From Candidatus Sordicultor fermentans (lineage in GTDB: Bacteria; Atribacterota; Atribacteria; Atribacterales; Caldatribacteriaceae), in the NCBI GenBank assembly GCA_002385475.1, contig DGDO01000001.1, positions 1-22,680 on the forward strand: a DNA stretch of 22,680 nt. Direction: 5' to 3'. The translations under genes were made by a program, and so were the position numbers. The notes beneath the pieces were generated by a model, which saw nothing but the letters and a program-made list of their open reading frames with translations, ran no database searches and was not told where the DNA came from. This document shows positions 14,529-22,149 of this stretch, piece after piece (position 1 is the stretch's first letter; every line of letters begins with the position of its first letter).

Positions 14529-14834
14529 GTGAAGGGGTTAATTACCAGTCCACAAGAATCCTTTAAAGAGAACCAAGAAGGGATGCGTGATATAAAAGAA
14601 AGGTTTTCCCCACCACTCAAAGACTTTAATCAGTTTTTTGGAAAAATAATGAACGAAGGAACCCTCCATCTTAAAGCTAAAAAAAGGAGGACTTTAGCAG
14701 TGAGTTTGGAAGCAGTCAGTGTTGGGGCAGCGAGAAGAGGATCAACTTTTACCTCTCTTCTCCTCATTTATAAAACTCTGGATAGCCTGAAAAAGAATAA
14801 AATTATTTTTATCGGTAAATCATGCCTTATATAG
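14529..14834 (+). pseudogene. Decayed carboxymuconolactone decarboxylase/AhpD-like fragment
   Basis: The frame (GTG start, 101 codons) gives FSPPLKDFNQFFGKIMNEGTL, then K-A-K-K-R-R-T-L-A-V-S-L, matching the CMD-family start (F-x-x-F-x-K-x-V-x-x-D-G-x-L-x-x-K-T-K-E-L-I-A-L-A-V). It then jumps straight to EAVSVGA. The catalytic CxxC-xxxH segment expected between these is missing. The family's next residues (R-E-E) occur in the +1 frame at about 14733. A deletion plus a frameshift is the simplest reading. The frame also overlaps the next gene by 13 bases and has only a weak ribosome site. A short functional protein cannot be excluded. Confidence 0.5.
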
Positions 14835-15634
14835 CTTTTTTAACTGACTGGGGACATAAAAGTTATTATGTAGGAGTAACCAAAGCGGTAATTAAAAAGA
14901 TAAATCCTCAGGTGGAAATCATTGACCTGACTCATGAAGTGGAAGTTTTTAACGTTCGAGAAGCAATGTATGTGCTCTTCCGGGCGTTTCTCGATTTTCC
15001 ATCGGAAAGCATATTTTTAGCCGTGGTAGACTATGGAGTAGGAACAGAAAGAAAAGCTTTAGCTCTGCAACTGGAAAAAGGCTATACTTTTGTGGGTCCT
15101 GATAATGGTCTTTTCACCTTAATAGCTGAAAATGAAAAGGTGGTAAGAATAATAGAGTTAAACCATCCTCAATATTTTTACCACCCTCTTCCCTCCTCTA
15201 CTTTCCATGGAAGAGACATATTTGCCTCCTGTGCCGCTCACTTATCAAGAGGAATACCGATTGATAAGCTGGGCTCTCCCGTGGATCTCAAAGATTTGAC
15301 TTTTTTACCCTACCAGAAACCCGAGATTAAAAATCACAGCTTGCAAGGCGAGATAGCTTATACCGACCGCTTTGGCAATCTAGAAACCAATCTTCCCAGA
15401 GATTATCTCCAAGAGATAGAAATAAAAAAGGGAGAAAGGTTGATTATCCAGATAGAGAATAAAAAATTTATAGCTACTTATCAACTTCCCTACGCTGCAG
15501 TTTCCCAGGGAGAGCTTCTCGTCCACCCCGATAGCTCAGGGTATTTAGAGATTGCTGCTTACCAGGGTAGTGCTCAAGTAATAACAAAAGCAAGGGGAGG
15601 GGAAAAAGTTCTTCTCCAAAAATTCATTCCTTAA
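14822..15634 (+). CDS. SAM hydroxide adenosyltransferase (SAM hydrolase, DUF62 family)
   Basis: 270 residues, the usual length. The family hydrolyses S-adenosylmethionine to adenosine and methionine with a water activated by an Asp-Arg-His set. These residues are visible as VVDYGVGTERKA (Asp and Arg) and FHGRDIFA (His). The N-terminal nucleotide-binding domain is followed by a C-terminal beta-barrel (YTDRFGNLETNL). Two common positions are changed: VVDPGVG reads VVDYGVG, and the early RDPYVGAMKG-type block reads KSYYVGVTKA. No convincing Shine-Dalgarno precedes the ATG. The stop shares the bases TTAA with the stop of the convergent kinase gene. Confidence 0.88.
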   Translation: MPYIAFLTDWGHKSYYVGVTKAVIKKINPQVEIIDLTHEVEVFNVREAMYVLFRAFLDFPSESIFLAVVDYGVGTERKALALQLEKGYTFVGPDNGLFTLIAENEKVVRIIELNHPQYFYHPLPSSTFHGRDIFASCAAHLSRGIPIDKLGSPVDLKDLTFLPYQKPEIKNHSLQGEIAYTDRFGNLETNLPRDYLQEIEIKKGERLIIQIENKKFIATYQLPYAAVSQGELLVHPDSSGYLEIAAYQGSAQVITKARGGEKVLLQKFIP

Positions 15635-17157
15635 AAGGAACTCAAATCATCAAACACTGGAAGAAGAGAAAAATAAGCTTTTTTAAATATGGGGTACAAA
15701 CGATTGTAGGTCTCCACCGTTTCCGCCCGAGGCGAAAAATGGTCTTCTATCTCTAGAAATTCCTTTGCCACTTCTAATCCCTTAAATATCCCCACCCCCA
15801 CTCCCCCAGCAATAGCCGCCCCTAAGGAAGTAGCCTCCTCCAGATATCGAGGACGCAAAATTTCTACTCCCAGAACTTGAGCCAAAAGGTTAGACCAAAA
15901 ATCTCCCTTTGCTCCTCCGCCGATGAGGCGCAAAGCGTCAGGACAGAGTCCCTGTTCCCGAAAAGCATCAAGTATTATCCGAAGATTAAGACTGACGCCT
16001 TCGAGAACCGATCGAATAAGGTAGGGTTTATTATGAGAGGGGGTTAAGCCTATGAATGCTCCTCGAGCATGAGGATTCCACCATGGAGCTCTCTCACCTA
16101 AAAGATAAGGGAGAAAAAGTAAACCATCGCACCCAGGAGGGACCTTGCTGGCCTCTAGATCCATCAATTGATAAGCACTTACTCCCAGCTCTTGAGCCAG
16201 AATTTTTTCCCTCTCGCAAAGCGCATCTCGACACCACTGATATGATCCACCAGCCGATTGCATAGTGCCTGTGGGCATGAAAAGACCTTTTTCTAAATGA
16301 TGAAAGGTGAAAGTCCTTTTCTCCGGGTCATAAAAAGGTTGAGAAGAGGCAAAAGCAATCCAGGAAGAAGAACCAAGATAAAGATAGGCTTCTCCTTCTC
16401 CCACTACCCCCGCCCCGCAAGCAGCGCAAGGACCGTCTCCTCCCCCAATGACCACCGGAGTTCCAGGTAAAAGTCCGCATTCTTCGCCCGCTTCCTTAGT
16501 GACTTCTCCCACCACCATTGTAGAAGGATAGAGAGGAGGAAGCTTATCCTCTTCTATGTTTACTTTCTCCAGTATCTCCTCTGACCAGGTTTCCCGAGCC
16601 AGATCAAAAAGATTGGTTCCTGAAGCATCGGAAAAGTCGGTTGCCCACTGACCGGTCAACCTAAAAACCACAAAATCTTTAGCTAAGAGAAACTTATGGG
16701 CCTTATTATAAATTTCTGGTAAGTGATTACGAAACCAGAGAATTTTTGCCAGGGAATAGTTAGCACTGAGACGATGGCCGGTCAATTGATAAATCCGGTC
16801 CTCCCCTATCCTTTCTTTTATCCATTCTACTTCTTCTACTCCTCTCCTATCTGCCCAGATAAGAATATGATAGAGAGGTTGACCATTTTTATCCACCGGT
16901 AATGCTCCCATCATTTGTCCAGAAAAAGAAATAACTCCAATATCTTCCTTTTTTACTTTTCCTTTTTCCAGTAACCGGCGAGTAGAACAAACCACCGCCT
17001 CCCAATAGTCTTCTGCATTCTGTTCTACTGAAAGAGCATCAGGAAAATAAGTATCATACCCAAAAAACTCACTGGCTATTTTTTCTCCTTCTTCGCTAAA
17101 AAGAGTAGCTTTGTTACCGGTAGTTCCTAAATCATGAGCTATAATTAGCTTCCCCAT
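15631..17157 (-). CDS. FGGY-family carbohydrate kinase, xylulokinase-like
   Basis: 508 residues, a complete FGGY kinase. ATP-loop DLGTTGNKATLF (9-20), SFSGQMMG (78-85; the xylulokinase MxGQMHG region) and catalytic Asp241 in GGGDGPCAACGAG. Late motifs are LPYLLGERAPWW and GGGAKGDFWSNLLAQVLGVEI. Best guess is D-xylulose phosphorylation, but substrate specificity in this family is hard to read and no sugar isomerase or transporter is adjacent. The ATG (17157) lies within the 3' end of the CBS-protein gene (26-base overlap) with GGAGAGG upstream. The convergent SAM hydrolase ends on the same TTAA, leaving no room for an intergenic terminator. Confidence 0.85.
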   Translation of the reverse strand: MGKLIIAHDLGTTGNKATLFSEEGEKIASEFFGYDTYFPDALSVEQNAEDYWEAVVCSTRRLLEKGKVKKEDIGVISFSGQMMGALPVDKNGQPLYHILIWADRRGVEEVEWIKERIGEDRIYQLTGHRLSANYSLAKILWFRNHLPEIYNKAHKFLLAKDFVVFRLTGQWATDFSDASGTNLFDLARETWSEEILEKVNIEEDKLPPLYPSTMVVGEVTKEAGEECGLLPGTPVVIGGGDGPCAACGAGVVGEGEAYLYLGSSSWIAFASSQPFYDPEKRTFTFHHLEKGLFMPTGTMQSAGGSYQWCRDALCEREKILAQELGVSAYQLMDLEASKVPPGCDGLLFLPYLLGERAPWWNPHARGAFIGLTPSHNKPYLIRSVLEGVSLNLRIILDAFREQGLCPDALRLIGGGAKGDFWSNLLAQVLGVEILRPRYLEEATSLGAAIAGGVGVGIFKGLEVAKEFLEIEDHFSPRAETVETYNRLYPIFKKAYFSLLPVFDDLSSF

Positions 17158-18454
17158 TTTCTTCCTCTCCTTTCTTTTTCACCCACAGACGCAGGGTGAG
17201 GATCCTTTTCCCTTTCATTCTTTCCACTTTTAGCTGATAATCATCCACTTCTACCATTTCTCCTTCCTCGGGAACTTTCCCCAAAAGTTCCATAATCAAG
17301 CCTCCTACCGACTCAAACTCTTCGCTCTCAGGAAGCGATAAACCCAAAAGTTCATTGAGGCTCTCAATGGGCAGGGAAGCATCTACCAGATACTCATCAT
17401 CCCCGATCTTCCGATAAGGAGCAGTTTCCCGGTCATGCTCGTCTCTTATTTCTCCCACCAATTCTTCTAAAAGATCTTCAATGGTAACTAATCCTGCTGT
17501 ACCTCCATATTCATCCAGAACAATAGCCATGTTAATTCTCTTCTGTTGCAACTCCTTCAAGAGCTCCATGGCTCTTTTGGTAAGAGGAACAAAATGGATG
17601 GGACGCATTATCTCTCTTACCGGCTTATTCATATCCCCTTTACTCAAATGGGGCAAAATATCTTTAATATGCACAAACCCTATGATATTATCTAAATCAC
17701 CCTGGTAAACTGGAAGACGAGAAAAATGGCTCTGCAAGGAAAGCTCTAAGGCATCTTTTATAGTAGCATTATCCTCTATGCATACCATATCGGTGCGAGG
17801 AGTCATCACTTCATAGGCTAAAGTATCTCCAAAGTCAAAAACTTCGTTAATTAATCTTCTCTCATCAGGTGGCAAAGTTCTTTGTTCAGCAATGAACAAT
17901 TTCAGTTCTTCATCAGTAACTGAATATACTGACTCCTGAGGAATTCCCAGAATACGGGATATAAAATCAGTAGAAGCAGAAAGAAGGGTTACCAGAGGCT
18001 TAAACACTCGAGACAAGAAAACTATGGGTCGAGCTATCCGAAGAGCAAATTTCTCTGGATTAGCTAAAGCCATTCTCTTGGGAACCAATTCTCCCAGAAC
18101 TAAATTCAGGTAAGAAATTACAAAAGTAACTAAAATAACCGCCAGCTCCTCTCCCAGAGTTCCCAATATCGGTAGCGAGGTACTTTCCAGTTTTCTACCT
18201 AATTCTCGAGAAAGAGAAACCGCCCCGGTAGCGCTGGCAAAAAAACCAGCTAAAGTTATACAAATCTGAATGGTAGCTAAAAATTCATTAGGCCTCTCTA
18301 GGAGGTGCTGAATAGCTTCTAACTCTTGGGAATCTTCTTTCATCAGCTTCAATTTCACCCGACGAGTAGAAATCAAAGCAATTTCTGAAGCAGCGAAAAA
18401 GGCGTTGATAGAAATTAAAAGCAAAATGAGAAGAATAGTAGCTAAATATCCCAT
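17132..18454 (-). CDS. CorC/HlyC-type membrane protein: DUF21 (CNNM), CBS pair, transporter-associated domain
   Basis: 440 residues. The N-terminal DUF21/CNNM membrane domain has hydrophobic segments at about 4-25, 60-80 and 104-125. Then comes the cytosolic CBS pair (about 215-335; MTPRTDMVCIEDNATIKDAL, DEYGGTAGLVTIEDLLEELVGEI) and the CorC_HlyC domain (about 345-430). The family is linked to Mg2+/Co2+ handling and, despite the old haemolysin name, not to toxins. The ATG has an unusually distant Shine-Dalgarno (GGGAGG, 14 bases away), which fits the structured leader directly upstream. Confidence 0.92.
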   Translation of the reverse strand: MGYLATILLILLLISINAFFAASEIALISTRRVKLKLMKEDSQELEAIQHLLERPNEFLATIQICITLAGFFASATGAVSLSRELGRKLESTSLPILGTLGEELAVILVTFVISYLNLVLGELVPKRMALANPEKFALRIARPIVFLSRVFKPLVTLLSASTDFISRILGIPQESVYSVTDEELKLFIAEQRTLPPDERRLINEVFDFGDTLAYEVMTPRTDMVCIEDNATIKDALELSLQSHFSRLPVYQGDLDNIIGFVHIKDILPHLSKGDMNKPVREIMRPIHFVPLTKRAMELLKELQQKRINMAIVLDEYGGTAGLVTIEDLLEELVGEIRDEHDRETAPYRKIGDDEYLVDASLPIESLNELLGLSLPESEEFESVGGLIMELLGKVPEEGEMVEVDDYQLKVERMKGKRILTLRLWVKKKGEEENGEANYSS

Positions 18455-18608
18455 AAGATGTAATACAACCTCCCGGAAGTGAGAAGAAACAGCGAACGAA
18501 GCTCCTTTAAGCAGGCTCTATAAAAAGAAAGCATGATCTGGACAGTATAAAAAACAGACCAAGCAGCAAGCGCTCTCTGGCGCCTGTTACTCGGGGAATC
18601 TACATCTT
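18455..18608 (-). promoter_or_regulatory. Candidate structured RNA or leader upstream of the CorC-type gene
   Basis: The 232-base gap between the M20 gene and the CorC-type gene is rich in nested complementarity on the minus strand: AAGATGTA (18608-18601) with TACATCTT (18462-18455); CCCG (18595-18592) with CGGG (18475-18472); AGT with ACT; AACAG (18588-18584) with CTGTT (18492-18488); and an inner GGTCTG/CAGATC (18560-18555/18540-18535, one G-U). Together these give a rod of about 154 nt. The 3' arm abuts the start codon and includes its Shine-Dalgarno, so a translation-controlling leader is possible. A 6S-RNA-like rod is an alternative. A TGGTAAAAT extended -10 lies upstream (18659-18651). 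I recognise no known riboswitch. An 82-codon frame also crosses this stretch. Confidence 0.35.
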
Positions 18609-18686
18609 CTGACATTAAATTAATTCTCCCACTCTCCTTCTCCACTGACATTTTACCATATTTGAAAAATAAAACCACCCTTAAGC

Positions 18687-19886
18687 TCATTCCCCTCCCA
18701 AAAAGCGTAGAGCTAAAAGGGAATAAATGCGAGAAGCTGCCACTATTTGGGTAATAGAAACAAACTCGTTGGCAGTATGAGCTTCTTCAATTCTGCCCGG
18801 TCCAAATATCAAAGTAGGTATTCCTGCTTCTACCAGAAAAGAAGCTTCACAGGAAGCGGGAAAAGGGGCAAATGTGGGTATTTCTCCAGGAACATCGCTG
18901 ATAGAGCGAGAGAGAATTTTAACTCCTTCTAAGTCTCTACTAATTTTTACCGGAGGAAGATAAGGAATAGATTGGTCAATCTGGTAGTTGAATTTCAGCT
19001 CTTTTTCTTGTTGAACACTGTCCAAAATATCCTGCAGAGTTTCTTCCATTCTCCCCAGAGGGAAATCAGGAACGGTGCGTACGTCTACCTCAAAACCGCA
19101 AGTATCAGGAACTACATTAGGAAATGTCCCTCCTTGAATTCTACCTACGTGTAAAGTGGGATTCCCCAGATCAGGATCGGCAAATTTTTTCAATTCTTGA
19201 TTTTTTTTCTCTATAGATTGTATCACCTGAGAAGCAAGATAAATAGCGTTTACTCCTCGCTCGGCTATTCCCATATGACATGATTTTCCCCTTACTTTTA
19301 CCTGGTAGGCCGCTACCCCTCGATGGCCTAAACTGATATTGAGACCGGTAGGTTCACCCACCAGAGCAAAGTCTATCACCTCTTCCCTCTCTCTATAAGA
19401 CTTTATCCAGTGCTTTACCCCCAAATTGCTTCCTTCTTCATCCACCACAAAAACTAATTTTAGCTTACCATAGAGGGAGGGAGCAAAGAGAGAAACTATA
19501 TAAGCGGCATACATCATAGAAGCTAAGGCTCCCTTCATATCACAGGCTCCCCGCCCATAAAGCCGATTTTCTATAATTTCTCCTCCCAGAGGAGGATAAG
19601 TCCAGCCACTACCCAGAGGAACGGTATCAAGATGACCATTAAAAAGGAGGTTAGGACCTTCTCCTAAAATTCCTTCTATTTCAGCAATCAGGTTTGCTCT
19701 TCCCTCTTCCACTTCTTGCCATTCTACCTTAATCTGGCGGTCGATGAAGTAATTGGCAATAAAACGAGCAAGCTCTACCTCGCCTCCTTCCCCCGAGACA
19801 CTGGGAATACGCACCAAATTTTGAGCCAGATTGATAGGCTCGAAAAGGTCAAACTCATTATCTAACAAAGCTTTCCAATCAGGCAC
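18687..19886 (-). CDS. M20-family metallo-deacylase (ArgE/DapE-like)
   Basis: 399 residues, full length. Family enzymes cleave acyl groups from amino acids such as N-acetylornithine or N-succinyl-diaminopimelate, using two metals. Visible ligands and catalytic residues: His85 and Asp87 (NGHLDTVP), Asp116 (GRGACDMKG), Glu150-Glu151 (DEEG), Glu178 (GEPT) and His370 (EEAHTANEF). The lid/dimerisation domain is present (GHRGVAAYQVKVRGKSCH). The exact substrate cannot be read. It starts with GTG at 19886, six bases after AGGAGG, overlapping the pyrE stop by 8 bases. That makes it the tail of the pyrimidine operon, although no pyrimidine role is known for the family. Confidence 0.9.
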   Translation of the reverse strand: MPDWKALLDNEFDLFEPINLAQNLVRIPSVSGEGGEVELARFIANYFIDRQIKVEWQEVEEGRANLIAEIEGILGEGPNLLFNGHLDTVPLGSGWTYPPLGGEIIENRLYGRGACDMKGALASMMYAAYIVSLFAPSLYGKLKLVFVVDEEGSNLGVKHWIKSYREREEVIDFALVGEPTGLNISLGHRGVAAYQVKVRGKSCHMGIAERGVNAIYLASQVIQSIEKKNQELKKFADPDLGNPTLHVGRIQGGTFPNVVPDTCGFEVDVRTVPDFPLGRMEETLQDILDSVQQEKELKFNYQIDQSIPYLPPVKISRDLEGVKILSRSISDVPGEIPTFAPFPASCEASFLVEAGIPTLIFGPGRIEEAHTANEFVSITQIVAASRIYSLLALRFLGGE

Positions 19887-20472
19887 GACTTTCCTCCTGT
19901 GAGAGGTAACGGCTACCCCTCTTTTGCAAGGTAATTTTTTTCTGACACAGAGGACACTCTTCCGGAGAATAAGTTTGTGCTTCTATCTCCAAAAGAGGAT
20001 AAAAAGGGTAAGGGAAAGGTATTTTCTTTGTGCCGCGATTCACTAAAACTCCTATTCCCACAATCTGGGCTTCGGTTCCCTCCACCGCCTTTATTACTTC
20101 CTCTACTGAGGCTCCAGTGGTTACCACATCCTCCACAATTAAAACCCGGTCTCCTTTCTTCAGCTGAAAATCACGACGGAAAACCATCTTTCCCTCTTCT
20201 CGCTCAGTAAAAGCCATTCTTACTCCTAACTGACGGGCTACTTCATAAGCTAAAATTATCCCCCCTACCGCTGGTCCTGCTACCACGTCTATTTTTTCTC
20301 CCGAAAAATGGTGAGCTATTTCCCCGGCCAGAATCTCCACATATCGAGGAAATTGCAAAACCTTAAATTTCTCTATATAAACAGGGCTGTGCAAACCAGA
20401 GGTAAGAAGAAAATGCCCCTCCAGAAAAGCTCCCGTCTCGCGAAAAATTTCTAATATTTCTTCTTTCTCCAT
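19879..20472 (-). CDS. pyrE: Orotate phosphoribosyltransferase
   Basis: 197 residues. Converts orotate and PRPP to OMP. The PRPP-binding loop VLIVEDVVTTGAS spans 110-122, with the substrate loop around 92-101 (EEGKMVFRRD). A C-terminal extension carries CPLC (Cys173, Cys176) and KRGSRYL, seen in one subgroup of bacterial and thermophile PyrE proteins. The ATG is 4 bases after the pyrD stop. Confidence 0.96.
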   Translation of the reverse strand: MEKEEILEIFRETGAFLEGHFLLTSGLHSPVYIEKFKVLQFPRYVEILAGEIAHHFSGEKIDVVAGPAVGGIILAYEVARQLGVRMAFTEREEGKMVFRRDFQLKKGDRVLIVEDVVTTGASVEEVIKAVEGTEAQIVGIGVLVNRGTKKIPFPYPFYPLLEIEAQTYSPEECPLCQKKITLQKRGSRYLSQEESRA

Positions 20473-20476
20473 TGTA

Positions 20477-21385
20477 TCATTTCACCCTCCCGATTAAATC
20501 TTCTAAACTTTCTATTCCTTTGCTTTCTAAGTACTGTTCGATTCCCTCCAAAATAGACAGAGCTGAAGCAGGATCCACAAAATTGGCCACTCCCAGAGCC
20601 ACCGCTTTCGCTCCTACCAGGAGAAACTCCAGAGCATCATCAGCACTAACAATTCCTCCCATTCCAATAACCGGAAGAGAGCTATAGTTTACCACCTCAT
20701 AAACCATTTTCAGAGCCAGAGGTTTAATAGCTGGACCAGAGAGTCCAGCAAATTTTCGCTTAAAGAAAAAATCCATTTCTCCCACATCTACAAAAAGAGC
20801 AGGAAAAGAATTAGTAAGACTTAGGATATCCGCCCCCTCATTCTCTAGAATATCCAGAGTTTTTTCCCATTCCTTTACTTCAGGACCCAATTTTACAATC
20901 AGAGGTTTTCGGGTCGCATCTCTCACTCCGCCTACTATAGATTTTAGAATTTCCAAGTCAGAACAAAAAACTGCTCCTCCTCTTTCTATATTAGGACAGG
21001 AAACATTAAGCTCCAGTGCATCCACTCTCTCAAACCTGTCTAACTCTTGTGCCACCTGCACAAACTCGTTTGCTGTTTCTCCCCAGATGTTAACCAAAAG
21101 GCGAGTATCAAAAGAAGAAAGAAAGGGAAGATCTTCCTGAATAAAATCATAAACACCTTTATTTTCTAAACCAATGGAATTGAGGACTCCAGCGTATACT
21201 TCTCGTAATCGAGGAGGAGGATTCCCGGAAAAAGGGTAATAACTTAAGCCCTTCACTGTTATTGCCCCCACTTGATTTAAATCCAGATAGGGGGAAATTT
21301 CTCTCCCATAGCCGCAGGTACCGGAGGCCAAAATCACTGGATTTTTTAAATTTAATTTTCCCAGACTTACTGCCAGATTCACCAT
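20477..21385 (-). CDS. pyrD: Dihydroorotate dehydrogenase type IB, catalytic subunit
   Basis: 302 residues. FMN enzyme oxidising dihydroorotate to orotate. The class I catalytic cysteine is Cys130 in ELNVSCPN. N-terminal LNLKNPVILASGTCGYG and the FMN phosphate region PVIGMGGIVSADDALEFLLVGAKAV are clear. With pyrK next to it, this is the NAD-dependent IB form, suited to anaerobes because electrons go to NAD+ rather than quinone. The start ATG overlaps the pyrK stop by 7 bases. Confidence 0.97.
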   Translation of the reverse strand: MVNLAVSLGKLNLKNPVILASGTCGYGREISPYLDLNQVGAITVKGLSYYPFSGNPPPRLREVYAGVLNSIGLENKGVYDFIQEDLPFLSSFDTRLLVNIWGETANEFVQVAQELDRFERVDALELNVSCPNIERGGAVFCSDLEILKSIVGGVRDATRKPLIVKLGPEVKEWEKTLDILENEGADILSLTNSFPALFVDVGEMDFFFKRKFAGLSGPAIKPLALKMVYEVVNYSSLPVIGMGGIVSADDALEFLLVGAKAVALGVANFVDPASALSILEGIEQYLESKGIESLEDLIGRVK

Positions 21386-22149
21386 TTCAATTCCTGAGCT
21401 AAAAACACGGGACCATCTTTACAGACATGAAAATAACCCTTACCATTGCTCTTTTCTACTGCACAACTCATACATGCCCCAAAACCACAACCCATAAAAG
21501 TCTCTAAAGAAACCTCTAAGGGGAAATTCTGTGTTTTTCCTTCTCTATAAAGATTTTTCAACATTCCCTCTGGACCGCAGGCATAAACTCCAGTTCCAGG
21601 AGAAAAAGATTTATCTTCAAGCCAGGTATGAAAAAGAGAAAGCACCGTCCCGCAAAAACCTCCCTCTACCGGCTCCTCGCAACTCCAAAAATAAGCACCA
21701 GGAAAATCTTGCAAAAAATCAACCATAAACAGCTCCTCCTTATCTTTCACCCCCAGGAAAAAAGTAAAAGGAATTTTATTTTCCTTAAAATGGGAGGCCA
21801 AAAAGTAAAGAGGAGTTATTCCTCTTCCACCTGCAACAATCAAAGCCTGAGAGGGAAAAAGAGAGAATCCCCTACCCAGAGGCCCTAATACCTCTAATTT
21901 ACTTCCCACATTCAAAGAAGAAAGAATTTTTGTCCCCCTGCCTACTATTTCCCAGAAAAGGTAGAAACTACTTTCTTCCACTTTCATAACTGCCAGGGGA
22001 CGACGCAATAAAGGGTCAAACCCCTCCTGTACCCTTACCATGACAAACTGCCCTGGTCGAGCACAGCGGGCTATTTCCTCTTCTTTCAACCTCAACTGGA
22101 CAAATCGCTCTCCCCAGCACTTCTTTTCTTCTATTACGGCTTCACTCAT
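21379..22149 (-). CDS. pyrK: Dihydroorotate dehydrogenase electron-transfer subunit
   Basis: 256 residues. Carries electrons from PyrD to NAD+. FAD-binding RRPLAVM (49-55), NAD-binding ALIVAGGRGITPLYFLAS (102-119) and a [2Fe-2S] site with Cys221, Cys226, Cys229 and Cys243 (GCGFGACMSC...HVCKDGP). All parts are present. The ATG overlaps the pyrF stop (ATGA). Confidence 0.96.
   Translation of the reverse strand: MSEAVIEEKKCWGERFVQLRLKEEEIARCARPGQFVMVRVQEGFDPLLRRPLAVMKVEESSFYLFWEIVGRGTKILSSLNVGSKLEVLGPLGRGFSLFPSQALIVAGGRGITPLYFLASHFKENKIPFTFFLGVKDKEELFMVDFLQDFPGAYFWSCEEPVEGGFCGTVLSLFHTWLEDKSFSPGTGVYACGPEGMLKNLYREGKTQNFPLEVSLETFMGCGFGACMSCAVEKSNGKGYFHVCKDGPVFLAQELKW

Noticed and set aside
18442..18690. 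82-codon open frame between the M20 gene and the CorC-type gene, starting with an ATGA overlap
   Set aside because: No recognisable domain, and the same stretch shows strong nested RNA complementarity. It also overlaps the next gene's start by 13 bases. I prefer a leader or ncRNA, but the frame cannot be excluded.
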